Assembly (NCBI RefSeq): GCF_035987325.1
Contig: NZ_CP108488.1
Span: forward strand, 5,580,001 to 5,644,000
DNA: 64,000 bases
From: Streptomyces sp. NBC_01244
Lineage (GTDB): Bacteria; Actinomycetota; Actinomycetes; Streptomycetales; Streptomycetaceae
Reading direction: 5' to 3'
Both the position numbers and the translations under genes were made by a program. Within the stretch, counting starts at the first letter, position 1. The number at the start of each line of letters is the position of its first letter. The notes beneath the pieces were generated by a model. That model did not search any database. It was not told where the DNA came from and worked only from the letters and a program-made list of their open reading frames with translations. Positions 9,023 to 16,678 of the stretch are shown here, in pieces.

Positions 9023-9928
9023 ATGAGCAAGGCACAGAGCGCGACGATCGACGCCCTGATGCGGCAGGCCCCGTTCGACGGCAGCCTCCCGCCGGAGCAG
9101 CTGCGCAAGGCCTTCGAGATCCAGATGACCTCGGGCCCAGCCCCGGCCGGGGTCCGCGTCACCCCCTCCGTCCTCGGCGGGCGTCCTGCCCTGACCGTCG
9201 AGCCCGAAGGAAGCCCCGCTGCCGGGACGATCGTCTACTTCCACGGCGGCGGCTGGGTCTTCGGCTCACCTGCCACCGCCCTACAACTGACCGCCGCACT
9301 GGTGCGCCGCACCGGAGTCCGCGCCGTCTCGGTCGACTACCGGCTCGCCCCCGAGCACCCCTTCCCCGCGGCCGTCGAGGACGGCCTCGCCGCCTATCGC
9401 GACCTGCTGGACCAGGGTGTTCCGGCCGACCGGATCGTGCTGGCCGGGGAATCCGCCGGCGGCGGCCTCGGCATCACCACCCTGCTCACCGCCCGCGAGG
9501 CCGGCCTGCCGATGCCGGCCGCCGCGGTCGCCCTCTCCCCGGGCCTCGATCTCACCCTCTCGGGCGAGAGCATGGCCACCAAGCACGACGCCGACCCGCT
9601 CTTCACCCGCGCGGACCTGGCCACCGTCTTCGCCCACTACCTGGCCGGACAGGACCCCGAGCAGCCGCTGCTGAGCCCGGCCCTCCACGCCGACCTGACC
9701 GGACTGCCCCCGCTGCTGCTCCAGGCCGGTTCCAACGAGGTCCTCCTCGACGACGCCACCCGGTTCGCCGTCCGGGCGGCCGCGGCCGGGGTCGACGTCC
9801 AGCTCGACGTCACCGCCGACGTCCCCCACGTCTTCCAGGCCTTCGAGGGCATGCTGGACGAGGCCGACGCGGCCCTGGACCGCGCCGCACGTTTCATCAC
9901 CGCCGCACTCGCCGAGACGGTCGGCTGA
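9023..9928 (+). CDS. Alpha/beta hydrolase, hormone-sensitive-lipase family esterase
   Basis: A 301-residue cytoplasmic carboxylesterase. Oxyanion-hole motif HGGGWVFG starts at residue 74 and the nucleophile elbow GESAGG puts the catalytic Ser at 144. The acid is likely in EVLLDD and the base is His in VPHVFQAF. It has the YRLAPEHPFPA signature of the HSL (family IV) group and a normal length. ATG 9023 follows GGAGG. It is divergent from the MarR gene and probably under its control. Short acyl esters are the likely substrates. Confidence 0.88.
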   Translation: MSKAQSATIDALMRQAPFDGSLPPEQLRKAFEIQMTSGPAPAGVRVTPSVLGGRPALTVEPEGSPAAGTIVYFHGGGWVFGSPATALQLTAALVRRTGVRAVSVDYRLAPEHPFPAAVEDGLAAYRDLLDQGVPADRIVLAGESAGGGLGITTLLTAREAGLPMPAAAVALSPGLDLTLSGESMATKHDADPLFTRADLATVFAHYLAGQDPEQPLLSPALHADLTGLPPLLLQAGSNEVLLDDATRFAVRAAAAGVDVQLDVTADVPHVFQAFEGMLDEADAALDRAARFITAALAETVG

Positions 9929-9934
9929 TCGGCC

Positions 9935-10012
9935 GGGTTGGGTTGGCTGGGTTGGGTGGGTGGCTTGGCTGGGTTGGGTGGCCGGGTGGGTTGGGTGGCT
10001 CGGCTGGGTGGC
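9935..10012 (+). repeat. G-rich imperfect tandem repeats
   Basis: Runs of gggttgggtgg and ggctgggt fill the gap between the esterase (+) and the AraC gene (-). At least eight GGG tracts separated by 1-8 nt could form quadruplexes. There is no clear hairpin terminator here, so this tract sits where a terminator for two convergent genes would be expected. Confidence 0.65.
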
Positions 10013-10023
10013 CGACGCGGACC

Positions 10024-11043
10024 CTACGCCCCGCCCGACGCGATGCGGTACGCCCCCGGGGTCGTGCCCGTCCAGCGGCGGAAGGCCCGGTGGAAGGCCG
10101 TGTCCTCCGAGAAGCCGAGGCGGGCCGCCAGTTCCGCGATGGGTTCGCGGCTCTCCGCCAGGCCGGCTATCGCCGCATCGCGCCGTACGTGGTCCTTCAA
10201 CTGCTGGAAGGACGTGCCCTCCTGCTGGAGCCGCCGCCGCAGCGTTGCCGGTGACACCGCCAACCGCCCTGCCACCTCGCCCAGTTCCGGCAGCCGCGGC
10301 GAACCGCGCAGGGCCTGGGTCAGGGTCCGGCGGACCTGCTCCGCGACCGTGGTCCCGTACGCCGGTCGGGACAGCAGGTCGAAGGGGGCCCGCCGGAGCA
10401 TCGCGTCGAGCGCGGCCTCGTCCCGTACCAGCGGGGCCGTCAGCCAGTGCGCGTCGAAGGCCACGGCCGCGCCCGTGCGGGCCTCGCCGAAGCGGACCGG
10501 GCAGTCGAAGAGCAACTCGTACTCCGCCTCGTGCGGCGGCGCCGGATACGCGAAGGAGGCGTAGGCGAGGGGGATGCGCCGGCCGATCAGCCAGCTGCTC
10601 AGCCGGTGCCAGATGGCGAGCACGCACTCGGTGAGGAAGCGTTCCTCGTCCCGCGCGAAATCATTGCGCACCGCGAACCACGCCTGCCCGCCCTCGACTT
10701 CGAGCGCCAGCTCGGGCCCGCCCGGGAACAGCCCGTAGAAGGTGGCGGAGCGTTCCACCGCCGCACCGAGATCGCGGCAGCCCAGGGAGGCCCTGCACAT
10801 CATCGCGAAGGTCCCGGGCCGGCTGGGGACGGTGGACAGGCCCAGGAACTCGTCCTGCGTGGCCCGGTACAGCGCCCGGAACAGCCGCGCGAACTGCGCG
10901 GGCGTGACCCGCGCCCGGTCGTCGCCCAGCAGCAGCGGAGGAATCTGCGCCTCCTGGAGCAGCGGCACGGTGTCCAGCCCGCTGCCGCGCGCCCCCGCGA
11001 GCACGGCACGCACGTGGTGCACGGTGACCGTCCGCCTCCCCAT
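10024..11043 (-). CDS. AraC-family transcriptional regulator (OruR/ArgR type)
   Basis: A 339-residue regulator with an N-terminal arabinose-binding-like region (about residues 20-195) and a C-terminal AraC double HTH (residues ~240-335: SPATLRRRLQQEGTSFQQL, then GFSEDTAFHRAFRRWTG). Family members of this layout often control catabolic or fatty-acid genes. It is divergent from the acyl-CoA ligase at 11161, 117 bp away, which makes the ligase a natural target (inference). The start ATG 11043 lacks a strong ribosome-binding site. Confidence 0.85.
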   Translation of the reverse strand: MGRRTVTVHHVRAVLAGARGSGLDTVPLLQEAQIPPLLLGDDRARVTPAQFARLFRALYRATQDEFLGLSTVPSRPGTFAMMCRASLGCRDLGAAVERSATFYGLFPGGPELALEVEGGQAWFAVRNDFARDEERFLTECVLAIWHRLSSWLIGRRIPLAYASFAYPAPPHEAEYELLFDCPVRFGEARTGAAVAFDAHWLTAPLVRDEAALDAMLRRAPFDLLSRPAYGTTVAEQVRRTLTQALRGSPRLPELGEVAGRLAVSPATLRRRLQQEGTSFQQLKDHVRRDAAIAGLAESREPIAELAARLGFSEDTAFHRAFRRWTGTTPGAYRIASGGA

Positions 11044-11160
11044 GGGGTCGACGGTAGCCGCAATGAGCGCTGAGGTCAGCGGGGGTGACGCTTCCGGTCA
11101 TGCCGCGGACACCTCCCCGGTGCCTAGCGTCATCGGTACGACCCGAGGGGAGGCGAGCCG

Positions 11161-13056
11161 ATGAGCCCGATGAGTGGGATGAGCCCGGTGGGTGGGACAA
11201 GCCCGGTGGGTGGGGTGGGCCCGGTGGGTGGGACAAGCCCGGTGGGTGGGGTGGGCCCGGTGGGTGGGACAAGCCCGGTGGGTGGGGTGAGCCCGGTGGG
11301 CGGGGTGGGTGGGAGCGAGGCGGATGGAGCCGTGCGGCCGCGCACGCTGGCGGTGTTCACGGAGTGGACGGGCGAGCGGTACGCCGCCGAGACCGCGCTC
11401 CGCCGGAGCGATGGCCACGGGGGCTGGGTCACCGTCTCCTACGGTCAACTGCGCGCCCGTGTGCGGGAGTCCGGGCGCGCCCTGCTCGCCCTCGGGGTCG
11501 CCCCCGGCGAGCGCGTCGCGGTGCTCGCGGAGACCCGGCCGGAGTGGACGTACACCCACTTCGGGGTCCTGGCCGCGGGGGCCGTCCTCGTGCCGGTGTA
11601 CCCGACGGCCGGGGAGGAGGAGCTCGCCTGGGTGCTGTCGGACTCCGCCGCCGTGGTGGTGGTCTGCGACGACGCCGCGCAGGCGGCCCGGGTGGAGTCG
11701 CTGCGCCCGAAGCTCCCCGCGCTGCGCGCCGTGGTGGAGATGGACGGGCTGCGCACCCTCCCCGACCCGGCGCCGGAGGCTGAGCTCCTCGCCCGCGCCG
11801 CCGCGGTGGACCCCGCGGCCGACGCCTCCATCGTGTACACCTCGGGCACCACCGGCCTGCCCAAGGGCTGCCGCCTCACGCACGCGAACCTCGGGGCGAT
11901 CCAGGACGCCACCCTCCCTCTGGTCAAGGGCGGCCCGGGGGACTCCACGTACCTCTATCTCCCGCTTGCCCACCTGCTGGCCCAGCTGATCCAGTTCACC
12001 ACCCTCCTGGAGGGCGGGGAGCTCTACTACTTCGGCGGCCGCATCGAGGACGTCATCGGCGAGCTCGCCCAGGCCCGGCCGACCCATCTGCCGTCCGTGC
12101 CCCGACTGTTCGAGAAGCTGCACTCGGTGGTCCTCTCCCTCGCGGAGTCCCAGGAGGGCGGCGGCGACCGCTTCGCGGAGGCGGTACGGCTCGGGCTGCT
12201 GGCCGCCGATGGCCGCCTGCCGGCCGAGGACCGCGCCGCCCACGAGGCCGCCGAGAAGTCCCTGTACTCCCTGGTCAGGGGGGCCTTCGGGGGCCGCCTG
12301 AAATGGGCGCTGACGGGTGGCGCCCCGATCGCCCCGGCCACCCTCGACTTCCTGCGCGCCTGCGGAATCGCGGTCTTCGAGGGCTACGGCATGACGGAGT
12401 CGGGCGGGGTCATCAGCCTCAACCACCCGGACGGGGTGCGCTACGGATCGGTGGGCCGCCCGATCGCCGGGTGCGAGGTCCGCATCGCCGAGGACGGGGA
12501 GGTGCTGGCCCGGGGCCCGATGATCTTCCCCGGGTACCACGCCAACGACACCGCGACGGCCGAGGCGCTGGACGGAGAGGGGTGGCTGCACACGGGCGAC
12601 CTGGGGGAGGTGGACCCGGACGGCTACCTCCACATCACCGGCCGAAAGAAGGAGCTGATCATCACCTCGGCGGGCAAGAACATCACCCCGACGGAGCTGG
12701 AGTTCGCGGTGCAGCGCTCGCGCTACGTTTCCCGCGCCGTCATGATCGGCGACCGCCGCCCGCATCCGGTGGCCCTGATCACCCTGGACGCGGAGGAGAT
12801 CGCCGCCTGGGCCGCCCGGGAGTCGGTGACCCTGGACCCCGCCGCCCCCGGAGACCACCCGGCCGTACGGGCCCTCGTCGCCGAAGCGGTCGAGGCGGCC
12901 AACGCCACGGTCTCCCGCCCGGCCCGCGTCCGCGCCTTCCGGGTCCTGCCGGGGGAGTTCACCGTAGAGGCGGGCACCCTCACCCCGACCCTGAAGCTGC
13001 GCCGGAGGGCGGTGGCGGAGCGGTACGCGGGGGAGATCGAGGAGCTGTATGGGTAG
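11161..13056 (+). CDS. AMP-dependent long-chain fatty-acyl-CoA ligase
   Basis: Activates fatty acids to acyl-CoA through an acyl-adenylate. All core motifs are present: YTSGTTGLPKG (P-loop), YGMTESGG, GWLHTGDLG, ITGRKKELIITSAGKNI, and C-terminal TLTPTLKLRR containing the catalytic Lys. ATG 11161 follows GGGGAGG. The N-terminus is odd: residues 8-49 are seven copies of a six-residue SPVGGT/GPVGGV motif encoded by an 18-bp tandem repeat. It has no counterpart in the family and must be disordered. The enzyme core starts near residue 57 (RPRTLAVFTEW). Divergent from an AraC regulator that may control it. Confidence 0.9.
   Translation: MSPMSGMSPVGGTSPVGGVGPVGGTSPVGGVGPVGGTSPVGGVSPVGGVGGSEADGAVRPRTLAVFTEWTGERYAAETALRRSDGHGGWVTVSYGQLRARVRESGRALLALGVAPGERVAVLAETRPEWTYTHFGVLAAGAVLVPVYPTAGEEELAWVLSDSAAVVVVCDDAAQAARVESLRPKLPALRAVVEMDGLRTLPDPAPEAELLARAAAVDPAADASIVYTSGTTGLPKGCRLTHANLGAIQDATLPLVKGGPGDSTYLYLPLAHLLAQLIQFTTLLEGGELYYFGGRIEDVIGELAQARPTHLPSVPRLFEKLHSVVLSLAESQEGGGDRFAEAVRLGLLAADGRLPAEDRAAHEAAEKSLYSLVRGAFGGRLKWALTGGAPIAPATLDFLRACGIAVFEGYGMTESGGVISLNHPDGVRYGSVGRPIAGCEVRIAEDGEVLARGPMIFPGYHANDTATAEALDGEGWLHTGDLGEVDPDGYLHITGRKKELIITSAGKNITPTELEFAVQRSRYVSRAVMIGDRRPHPVALITLDAEEIAAWAARESVTLDPAAPGDHPAVRALVAEAVEAANATVSRPARVRAFRVLPGEFTVEAGTLTPTLKLRRRAVAERYAGEIEELYG
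11182..11307 (+). repeat. In-frame 18-bp tandem repeat, 7 copies
   Basis: Seven contiguous 18-bp units alternate between two subtypes (agcccggtgggtgggaca and a g-rich variant), giving a 36-bp higher-order period. They encode [SG]PVGG[TV] seven times at the start of the acyl-CoA ligase. Gain or loss of a unit keeps the frame. The G-rich strand has many GGG tracts. Confidence 0.9.
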
Positions 13057-13119
13057 GGGGCTGCGGGTGGGGTGGTGGCTTTGACAGTGGTTCGGGGGGC
13101 GTCCCGGTAGTCCAGTGTT

Positions 13120-13217
13120 CTTTCGGCGTGGGCCGGTCCCTCAAGGGCGCTCCCTGCGGTCGCGTCGCTTCGCGATGGCCTTCGGCCACCCTTGACCGAC
13201 CGACCCACGCCGAAAAG
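13120..13217. repeat. Long dyad element in intergenic DNA
   Basis: Two arms of about 28-31 bp face each other (13120-13147 and 13187-13217). Both read ctttcggcgtggg on their own strands with a few mismatches, then a tcaaggg core, around a ~40-nt centre. It lies in the 560-bp gap between the ligase and spo0M, which otherwise holds only spo0M's upstream region (about 13480-13616). No ORF here is convincing. It looks like a REP/MITE-type repeat or a large RNA hairpin. Confidence 0.65.
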
Positions 13218-13616
13218 CCACAAGACTTCCGGGATCCCCCGGGGAACGGCCGGGAGGGAAGCGTGGGGAGGAGCGGCCTCGTCTGACATGCGCAGCCCCC
13301 AAGGGCCGGTGGTCATCTGGACACGGCCCCGGCAGGACCGTGACCTCGGCCGGTACGAACGCGCGGGGCGATCAGAGCATCCAGGACCGGGCGTCTGGAC
13401 ACCCTTCCCGTGACCGTCGACCGCCGACATGAGCGGAGGGGGGACGGGAAGGGCTTCAGGGCCGGTGGGCGCATCAGATCGCTACGCGGTCCGTCTCGGC
13501 TTGGCGGCTGACCGCCGTCTGGGGTGGGGGCGACCTGCACCGAACACCCGTACCAGGAAGGCTGCTTAGAGTGATCCCATCGACCGGCGGGGGAGCCGGT
13601 CAGGGAGGGGAGAGCC

Positions 13617-14381
13617 ATGGCATTCCGTAAGTTCCTCAGCGCCCTCGGCGTCAACGCGCCGAGCGTGGAGACGGTGATCGAGAACCCGCAGGTCAGTCCG
13701 GGCGGGACCCTGCGCTGTGTGGTCACCGCCGTGGGCGGCGGCGTCGATGTGGACATCGAGCGGGTGCGGCTGGAGGTGGTCGTACGGGCCGAGGACCACG
13801 AGTACAACCACAAGACCGCCTGGAAGCACCCCTACACCGTGGTGACGGCCGATCTCGAAGGCTTCCGGCTGCCCGCCGGTGAGACGGTGACGGTCCACGG
13901 CGAGGTCGTGCTGCCGTGGGAGATGCCGCTCACGCACGCCCTGGGCGCGCCCATCGCGGGCGGCCGGGCCGCCGTCCGTACCGAGCTGGCCGTCGACAAG
14001 TCGGTGGACCAGGGCGACTTCGACGAGTTCGAGGTCCACGCGCTCCCGGCCCAGGACGCGATCCTCCAGGCCTACACGGATCTGGGGTTCCGCCTGCACG
14101 AGGCCGAGGTCAAGATCGGGTTCCACCCGACGATTGCGCCGAGCATGAAGTCCCGGCAGACGGAGAGGTACTGGCAGGAGATCGACTTCTTCCTCCCGGA
14201 GCACATGACGTGGGGGACCCTGGAGCTCGAGACGGTTTTCACCGCTCGTGAGGACTCCCTCGATACCCACCCGGGCGGCTATCCGCCGGCCACGTTCTTC
14301 TATGACGACCTGGACCAGCAGGCCTGGACGGAGACCCTGGAGAAGCACGTGACCACGTACTGGCCGTCCTACAAGAAGTAG
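13617..14381 (+). CDS. spo0M: Spo0M-like sporulation-control protein
   Basis: A 254-residue arrestin-fold protein of the Spo0M family: starts FRKFLSALGVNAPSVETVI, then paired beta-sandwich regions with VEVVVRAED-like strands and the late HPGGYPPATFFYDD segment. In Bacillus Spo0M influences sporulation and cell-cycle timing; in Streptomyces its role is not settled. It is cytoplasmic with no signal or membrane segment. ATG 13617 has GGGAGGGG upstream. The upstream region up to 13057 is non-coding, so it has its own promoter; downstream a GC dyad (about 14401-14433) probably ends it. Confidence 0.85.
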   Translation: MAFRKFLSALGVNAPSVETVIENPQVSPGGTLRCVVTAVGGGVDVDIERVRLEVVVRAEDHEYNHKTAWKHPYTVVTADLEGFRLPAGETVTVHGEVVLPWEMPLTHALGAPIAGGRAAVRTELAVDKSVDQGDFDEFEVHALPAQDAILQAYTDLGFRLHEAEVKIGFHPTIAPSMKSRQTERYWQEIDFFLPEHMTWGTLELETVFTAREDSLDTHPGGYPPATFFYDDLDQQAWTETLEKHVTTYWPSYKK

Positions 14382-14418
14382 GCAGGCTGGCCTGGGAAAG
14401 CCGGCCCGGGGACCGATT

Positions 14419-14940
14419 TCACCCCTGGGCCGGTGCCCCGCTACCAGGCCGCCGCCGCCTTACCCGCACGCCTGCGGGCAGTAGTCCCGCGTACGTCACC
14501 AGCAGCGCCAGCCCGAGCAGGTAGGCGCCGATGTCGGCGCCGGTGTCCTCGTACTCGTCCAGCGAGTACAGGTCGCCCTTGCGGTCGCCTTCGGCGAGCA
14601 CCCAGCCGCTGTCCCAGCCGAAGCCGGTCTGCGGGTCGTAGGCCGGGGCTTTGAGGAGGGCGCCCCGGTCGGTGTGGCACCGGTGGGCGCCCTCGCGGTC
14701 CCGCTCGGCGTACGGGTCGCGCCAGCGCACCTCGCAGCGGCCGTCCGGCTCCTCGCTGAGGACGGTCAAGTCGATCTGGCGAAGCTCGGGACGCGGGGTC
14801 GCCTCGAGCAAGGCCACCGACATCCCGATCAAGGCGATTCCGGCCACCAGGACACCCCACCGGGACCACCATCGTGCTCTGACCACCCCCGCCGCCCCCT
14901 TCGTCCGCGTGGGGACAGGATGAGGCGGAAAGGGCCACAT
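14419..14940 (-). CDS. Hypothetical two-pass membrane protein
   Basis: I do not recognise this 173-residue protein. It has a membrane segment at residues ~28-46 (WGVLVAGIALIGMSVALL) and another at ~140-160 (AYLLGLALLVTYAGLLPAG), with an ~90-residue acidic extracytoplasmic loop between them containing two cysteines (GRCEVRWRD and AHRCHTD), which could pair. A basic tail follows. It converges on spo0M with a shared GC hairpin. Its stop is 17 bp past the DUF397 gene in the opposite sense of reading, so it is upstream-independent. Confidence 0.6.
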   Translation of the reverse strand: MWPFPPHPVPTRTKGAAGVVRARWWSRWGVLVAGIALIGMSVALLEATPRPELRQIDLTVLSEEPDGRCEVRWRDPYAERDREGAHRCHTDRGALLKAPAYDPQTGFGWDSGWVLAEGDRKGDLYSLDEYEDTGADIGAYLLGLALLVTYAGLLPAGVRVRRRRPGSGAPAQG

Positions 14941-14956
14941 GGCCAGAGCTCGGTGC

Positions 14957-15202
14957 CTACAGCTCCGCGACCCCGCCGAGGAACGCGGCCCAGGCCCCGG
15001 GGGCCACCGCGAGCTGAGGTCCGGCCGGGACCTTGGAGTCCCGGATGTGGATGGAATCGGCGCAGCCGGCGACCTCTACGCAGTTGCCGCCCTCACCACT
15101 GCTGTAGCTGGACTTCCGCCAGTCGAAGGCGACTTCGAGGCACTCGCCGCCCTCGCCACCGCTGTAGCTGCTCTTGAACCAGGCCAGGTGTGTGGTGTTC
15201 AT
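14957..15202 (-). CDS. DUF397 protein with duplicated motif
   Basis: An 81-residue DUF397 protein. The signature KSSYSxGEGGxCxEVA occurs twice, at residues ~10-25 and ~30-45, then a DSKVPAGPQLAV tail. ATG 15202 overlaps the stop of the upstream XRE gene by 4 bp (ATGA), so the two are translationally coupled. In Streptomyces DUF397 proteins are small partners of XRE/DUF5753 regulators, as in the BldB/WhiJ-type systems; a regulatory or antitoxin-like role is inferred from that. Confidence 0.88.
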   Translation of the reverse strand: MNTTHLAWFKSSYSGGEGGECLEVAFDWRKSSYSSGEGGNCVEVAGCADSIHIRDSKVPAGPQLAVAPGAWAAFLGGVAEL

Positions 15203-16068
15203 AGTTCTCCCAGCAACTTCTCGATCAGGGCCAGTGACTCGTGGGGCGTGAGTGCCTGTGCCCGGATGATCCCATAGCGCTCGGTGTAGATCCTCACCCG
15301 TTCGGGGTCCGTGATGAGGTTCGCGTGGCCGTATGTCTCCGTGTAGGCAACCTCGTTGCGACCCTTGGGGCGGAGGAGAGTGAACGCGCCTTCCAAGCCA
15401 GGGTGTTCATCCAGCTCCGTCGGCATCACCTGAAGGTGCACCGTGCGAAGGCGACCAATCTGGAGGAGTCGCTGTAGTTGCTCCCGACGGACCTCTGGTC
15501 CGCCCGTGAGGCGGAGCAGGATGGAGTGTTCAAGGACAAAGCTGAAGGTGGGGGCAGGCCACTGTTCAAGGATCGCCTGTCGGGCTAGTCGGTCTGACAC
15601 CCGCTTCTCGATGGTTCCCTCGTCCAGCACCGGCCGACGATGCCTGAACACGGCCCGCGCGTACGCCTCGGTCTGGAGGAGTCCGGGTATGGCCTGGGCG
15701 GCGTAGTAGTGCAGGGCCACAGACCCAGCCTCCGCGTCCGCGAACTTCCGGAACCAATCCGGGTGGCGGGTCCGCGCCCGCTTCAGCGCCTCCTTCACGT
15801 CCGGGACGGCCGCTATCAGGACGCCCCCGGCGCCGAGCGCGCGGTCGACGTTCTCGAGGAAGTCCGGCTGGGGTGTTCGTACGCCCCGCTCGATGGAGGA
15901 CACCAGGTCCTCTCCCACATGGACGAGCGCCGCGAGTTCCTTCTGCTGCAGGCCCGCCCGTTCCCGCAGCACCTTGATGATTTTGCCGAGCGCCTTGAAG
16001 AGGTACGCGGTGCCGTCGACCTCCACGGGTCGCTCCGGCTCTTCTTCGCGCTCCGACAGGTCGTTCAT
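15199..16068 (-). CDS. XRE-family regulator with DUF5753 (Scr1/WhiJ-like)
   Basis: A 289-residue DNA-binding protein. Residues ~20-75 form the helix-turn-helix (LRERAGLQQKELAALVHVGE, then SIERGVRTPQ). Residues ~105-285 are DUF5753 (HYYAAQAIPGLLQTEAYARA, then RQAILEQW and FVLEHSILLR). I used ATG 16068; an in-frame upstream start at 16107 adds 13 basic residues. It forms an operon with the overlapping DUF397 gene and is divergent from the ATPase at 16187. This trio is typical of Streptomyces developmental or antibiotic regulation. Confidence 0.88.
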   Translation of the reverse strand: MNDLSEREEEPERPVEVDGTAYLFKALGKIIKVLRERAGLQQKELAALVHVGEDLVSSIERGVRTPQPDFLENVDRALGAGGVLIAAVPDVKEALKRARTRHPDWFRKFADAEAGSVALHYYAAQAIPGLLQTEAYARAVFRHRRPVLDEGTIEKRVSDRLARQAILEQWPAPTFSFVLEHSILLRLTGGPEVRREQLQRLLQIGRLRTVHLQVMPTELDEHPGLEGAFTLLRPKGRNEVAYTETYGHANLITDPERVRIYTERYGIIRAQALTPHESLALIEKLLGEL

Positions 16069-16186
16069 AGGCTGAACCGCCCTCGTCCGTACGGGCCGTA
16101 CACGCAACCGCCGTCAGCCCTACGGGGGTTCCCCGTAGCGCCGGCGTTGCTGGAAAGCGTACGGCGGAGCGGCCACGCTCGGTGAG

Positions 16187-16615
16187 GTGACGACCGAATT
16201 GAGTGACATGGCACCGGCGGAGTTCCGGCAGCGCCTCTCCGCCACCCCGCGCGGGGCGCGGCTCGCCCGGCGGCTGGCCGGGGTGCAGCTCGCCGCCTGG
16301 GGGATCCCGCACGGCTGCGGCCTCGCGGAGGACGTGGAGCTTGTGGTGGGGGAGCTCGCAGCGAATGCCGTGCTGCACGGGCGGGTGCCCGGCCGGGACT
16401 TCGAGGTGCGGCTCGGCTACGACGGGCTCCGGGTCCGGGTCGAGGTGAGCGATGCCCGGGGGGACCGGCTGCCGCCCGAGGGGGAGGCGGCCGTGGATCC
16501 CTGGTCGGCGGAGGGCGGGCGCGGGCTGGTGCTCGTACGGGCCTTGGCGCGGGAGTGGGGCGTCGAGCCGAGGGAGGGGGGTGGGCCGGGGAAGACGGTG
16601 TGGGCGCGCCTTTGA
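16187..16615 (+). CDS. RsbW-like anti-sigma/HATPase domain protein
   Basis: A 142-residue GHKL ATPase-like protein. The N box is VVGELAANAVLHG, the later glycine motif is EGGRGLVLVRALAREWGV. It resembles the serine kinase/anti-sigma domain alone. GTG 16187 is 118 bp from the divergent XRE start; ATG 16208 is a possible alternative. Such genes recur beside XRE-DUF5753/DUF397 pairs in Streptomyces. Target sigma factor or partner is unknown. Confidence 0.85.
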   Translation: MTTELSDMAPAEFRQRLSATPRGARLARRLAGVQLAAWGIPHGCGLAEDVELVVGELAANAVLHGRVPGRDFEVRLGYDGLRVRVEVSDARGDRLPPEGEAAVDPWSAEGGRGLVLVRALAREWGVEPREGGGPGKTVWARL

Positions 16616-16678
16616 GCGTGGGGGTCGCGGCCGGGCCTGCGCACAGTCTGGCTGATCTCCGTCTCGTGCGGGAGAGCA

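Noticed and set aside
13192..13413. 73-residue ORF between the ligase and spo0M
   Set aside because: It begins within the dyad element, has no ribosome-binding site and no recognisable sequence.
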